NCBI GenBank assembly: GCA_017792405.1
Contig: CP051231.1
Location: forward strand, 4,265,874-4,309,625
Direction: 5' to 3'
Length of the DNA stretch: 43,752 nucleotides
Source of the DNA: Oceanicola sp.
GTDB taxonomy: Bacteria; Pseudomonadota; Alphaproteobacteria; Rhodobacterales; Rhodobacteraceae
This document shows positions 43,354 through 43,752 of this stretch, piece by piece. The notes beneath the pieces were generated by a model. It was not told the DNA's origin. It did no database searches and saw nothing but the letters and a program-made list of their open reading frames with translations. Each line of letters begins with the position of its first letter. Position 1 is the first letter of the stretch. The translations under genes and the position numbers were made by a program.

Positions 43354-43752
43354 CCGATGATCTCGGGCGGCGCATCGCGCGCGGGCGCGGCATCGGGCGC
43401 TTTGACGTAGAGCGGCGCGGGGCGGGGGATGGGCGGCGTGGCGCGAGCCAGCAGCGCGGCGGCGCGGGTGGCGAGGCGCGCGGGCAGATCGGGGATCTCG
43501 TCGGCCAGCGCAGCCGGGCGCGGCTCCAGCCGGGGCGGGCCGGAGGGTACACCGGCGGTGAAGTCTTGCGCATAGGCCATCTCGCGCGGTGCGGGGAGAT
43601 GCACGGTGCCGCTCTCCGCCGCGCGGGCCAGTTCGAAGCTGGAGACGCCCACGGCGGGGATGCCGGTGAAGTTGCCGGGGCCGATGCCGACGCCGAGCGC
43701 GGTGAGGTCGGCCCATGCAAGACCGGCCTCGCCCAGCAGCCCCTCCAGGATC
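43350..43752 (-). CDS. tsaB: tRNA threonylcarbamoyladenosine protein TsaB, 3' part (shortened)
   Basis: The minus-strand frame runs out of the window at 43752, so the N terminus is missing. The visible ~133 residues contain LTALGVGIGPGNFTGI, a TsaB hallmark, and the typical end IPRPAPLYVKAPDAAPARD. TsaB dimerises with TsaD to make the t6A modification of tRNAs. After FTGI the sequence goes straight to PAVGVSSFELA. The ~16 residues normally between these (RIGxGxAxGLALG... in E. coli) are absent, and the central region is also short. It overlaps rimI by 4 bases. Confidence 0.75.
   Translation of the reverse strand, partial: ILEGLLGEAGLAWADLTALGVGIGPGNFTGIPAVGVSSFELARAAESGTVHLPAPREMAYAQDFTAGVPSGPPRLEPRPAALADEIPDLPARLATRAAALLARATPPIPRPAPLYVKAPDAAPARDAPPEIIG

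Overview
The window comes from a GC-rich alphaproteobacterium, most likely a marine Rhodobacteraceae (Roseobacter-group) member. The evidence is the rRNA-operon tail order 23S–5S–initiator tRNA, a form II CO-dehydrogenase-like cluster, TRAP solute-binding proteins, and DUF2125 and TIGR02186 proteins typical of this family. Taxonomy is inferred from gene content and protein flavour, not from a search. No insertion sequence, prophage or CRISPR array is visible. Coding density is high and base composition is even.

Layout. (1) 1-507: end of an rRNA operon (23S 3' end, 5S, tRNA-fMet). (2) 857-4737: aconitase B, a CBS-pair protein and a small membrane protein. (3) 4739-12147: the complete Na+-translocating NADH:quinone reductase locus. 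nqrABCDEF reads rightward, and its maturation genes apbE and nqrM read divergently. Transketolase and a small periplasmic EF-hand protein follow. (4) 14763-16985: two tandem, similar TRAP solute-binding proteins, each with its own terminator and no membrane subunits. (5) 17153-21455: a leftward coxG-coxS-coxL-coxM form II molybdenum hydroxylase operon. (6) 21637-25740: a rightward signalling operon of LuxR-type response regulator, FIST sensor and hybrid histidine kinase. (7) 25845-29784: a sulfur operon of split YeeE/YedE, persulfide-dioxygenase-like MBL protein, DUF442-type protein and SulP transporter. (8) 29803-31429: a DUF2125 protein and a ChaC-type enzyme. (9) 31501-34658: a two-gene MotA/MotB-like (ExbB/OmpA) stator with a very long coiled coil. 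(10) 34836-42749: a leftward nucleoside uptake and salvage operon (BMP binding protein, ABC ATPase, two permeases, purine nucleoside phosphorylase) with an inserted LysE exporter, then TauE/SafE plus TIGR02186. (11) 42943-43752: rimI and the 3' part of an apparently shortened tsaB.

How parts fit together. ApbE flavinylates NqrB and NqrC and NqrM delivers iron, so region 3 is a self-contained Na+ pump locus. The BMP/ABC/PNP genes import and phosphorolyse purine nucleosides. The sulfur operon should move thiosulfate or sulfane sulfur, oxidise persulfide and transport an anion such as sulfate. The most intriguing region is 17-30 kb. There a NosP/NahK-like gas- or haem-sensing triad sits divergently next to a CO-dehydrogenase-like operon of unknown substrate and directly upstream of the sulfur operon. 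The second candidate is the undescribed MotAB-like stator at 31.5-34.7 kb.
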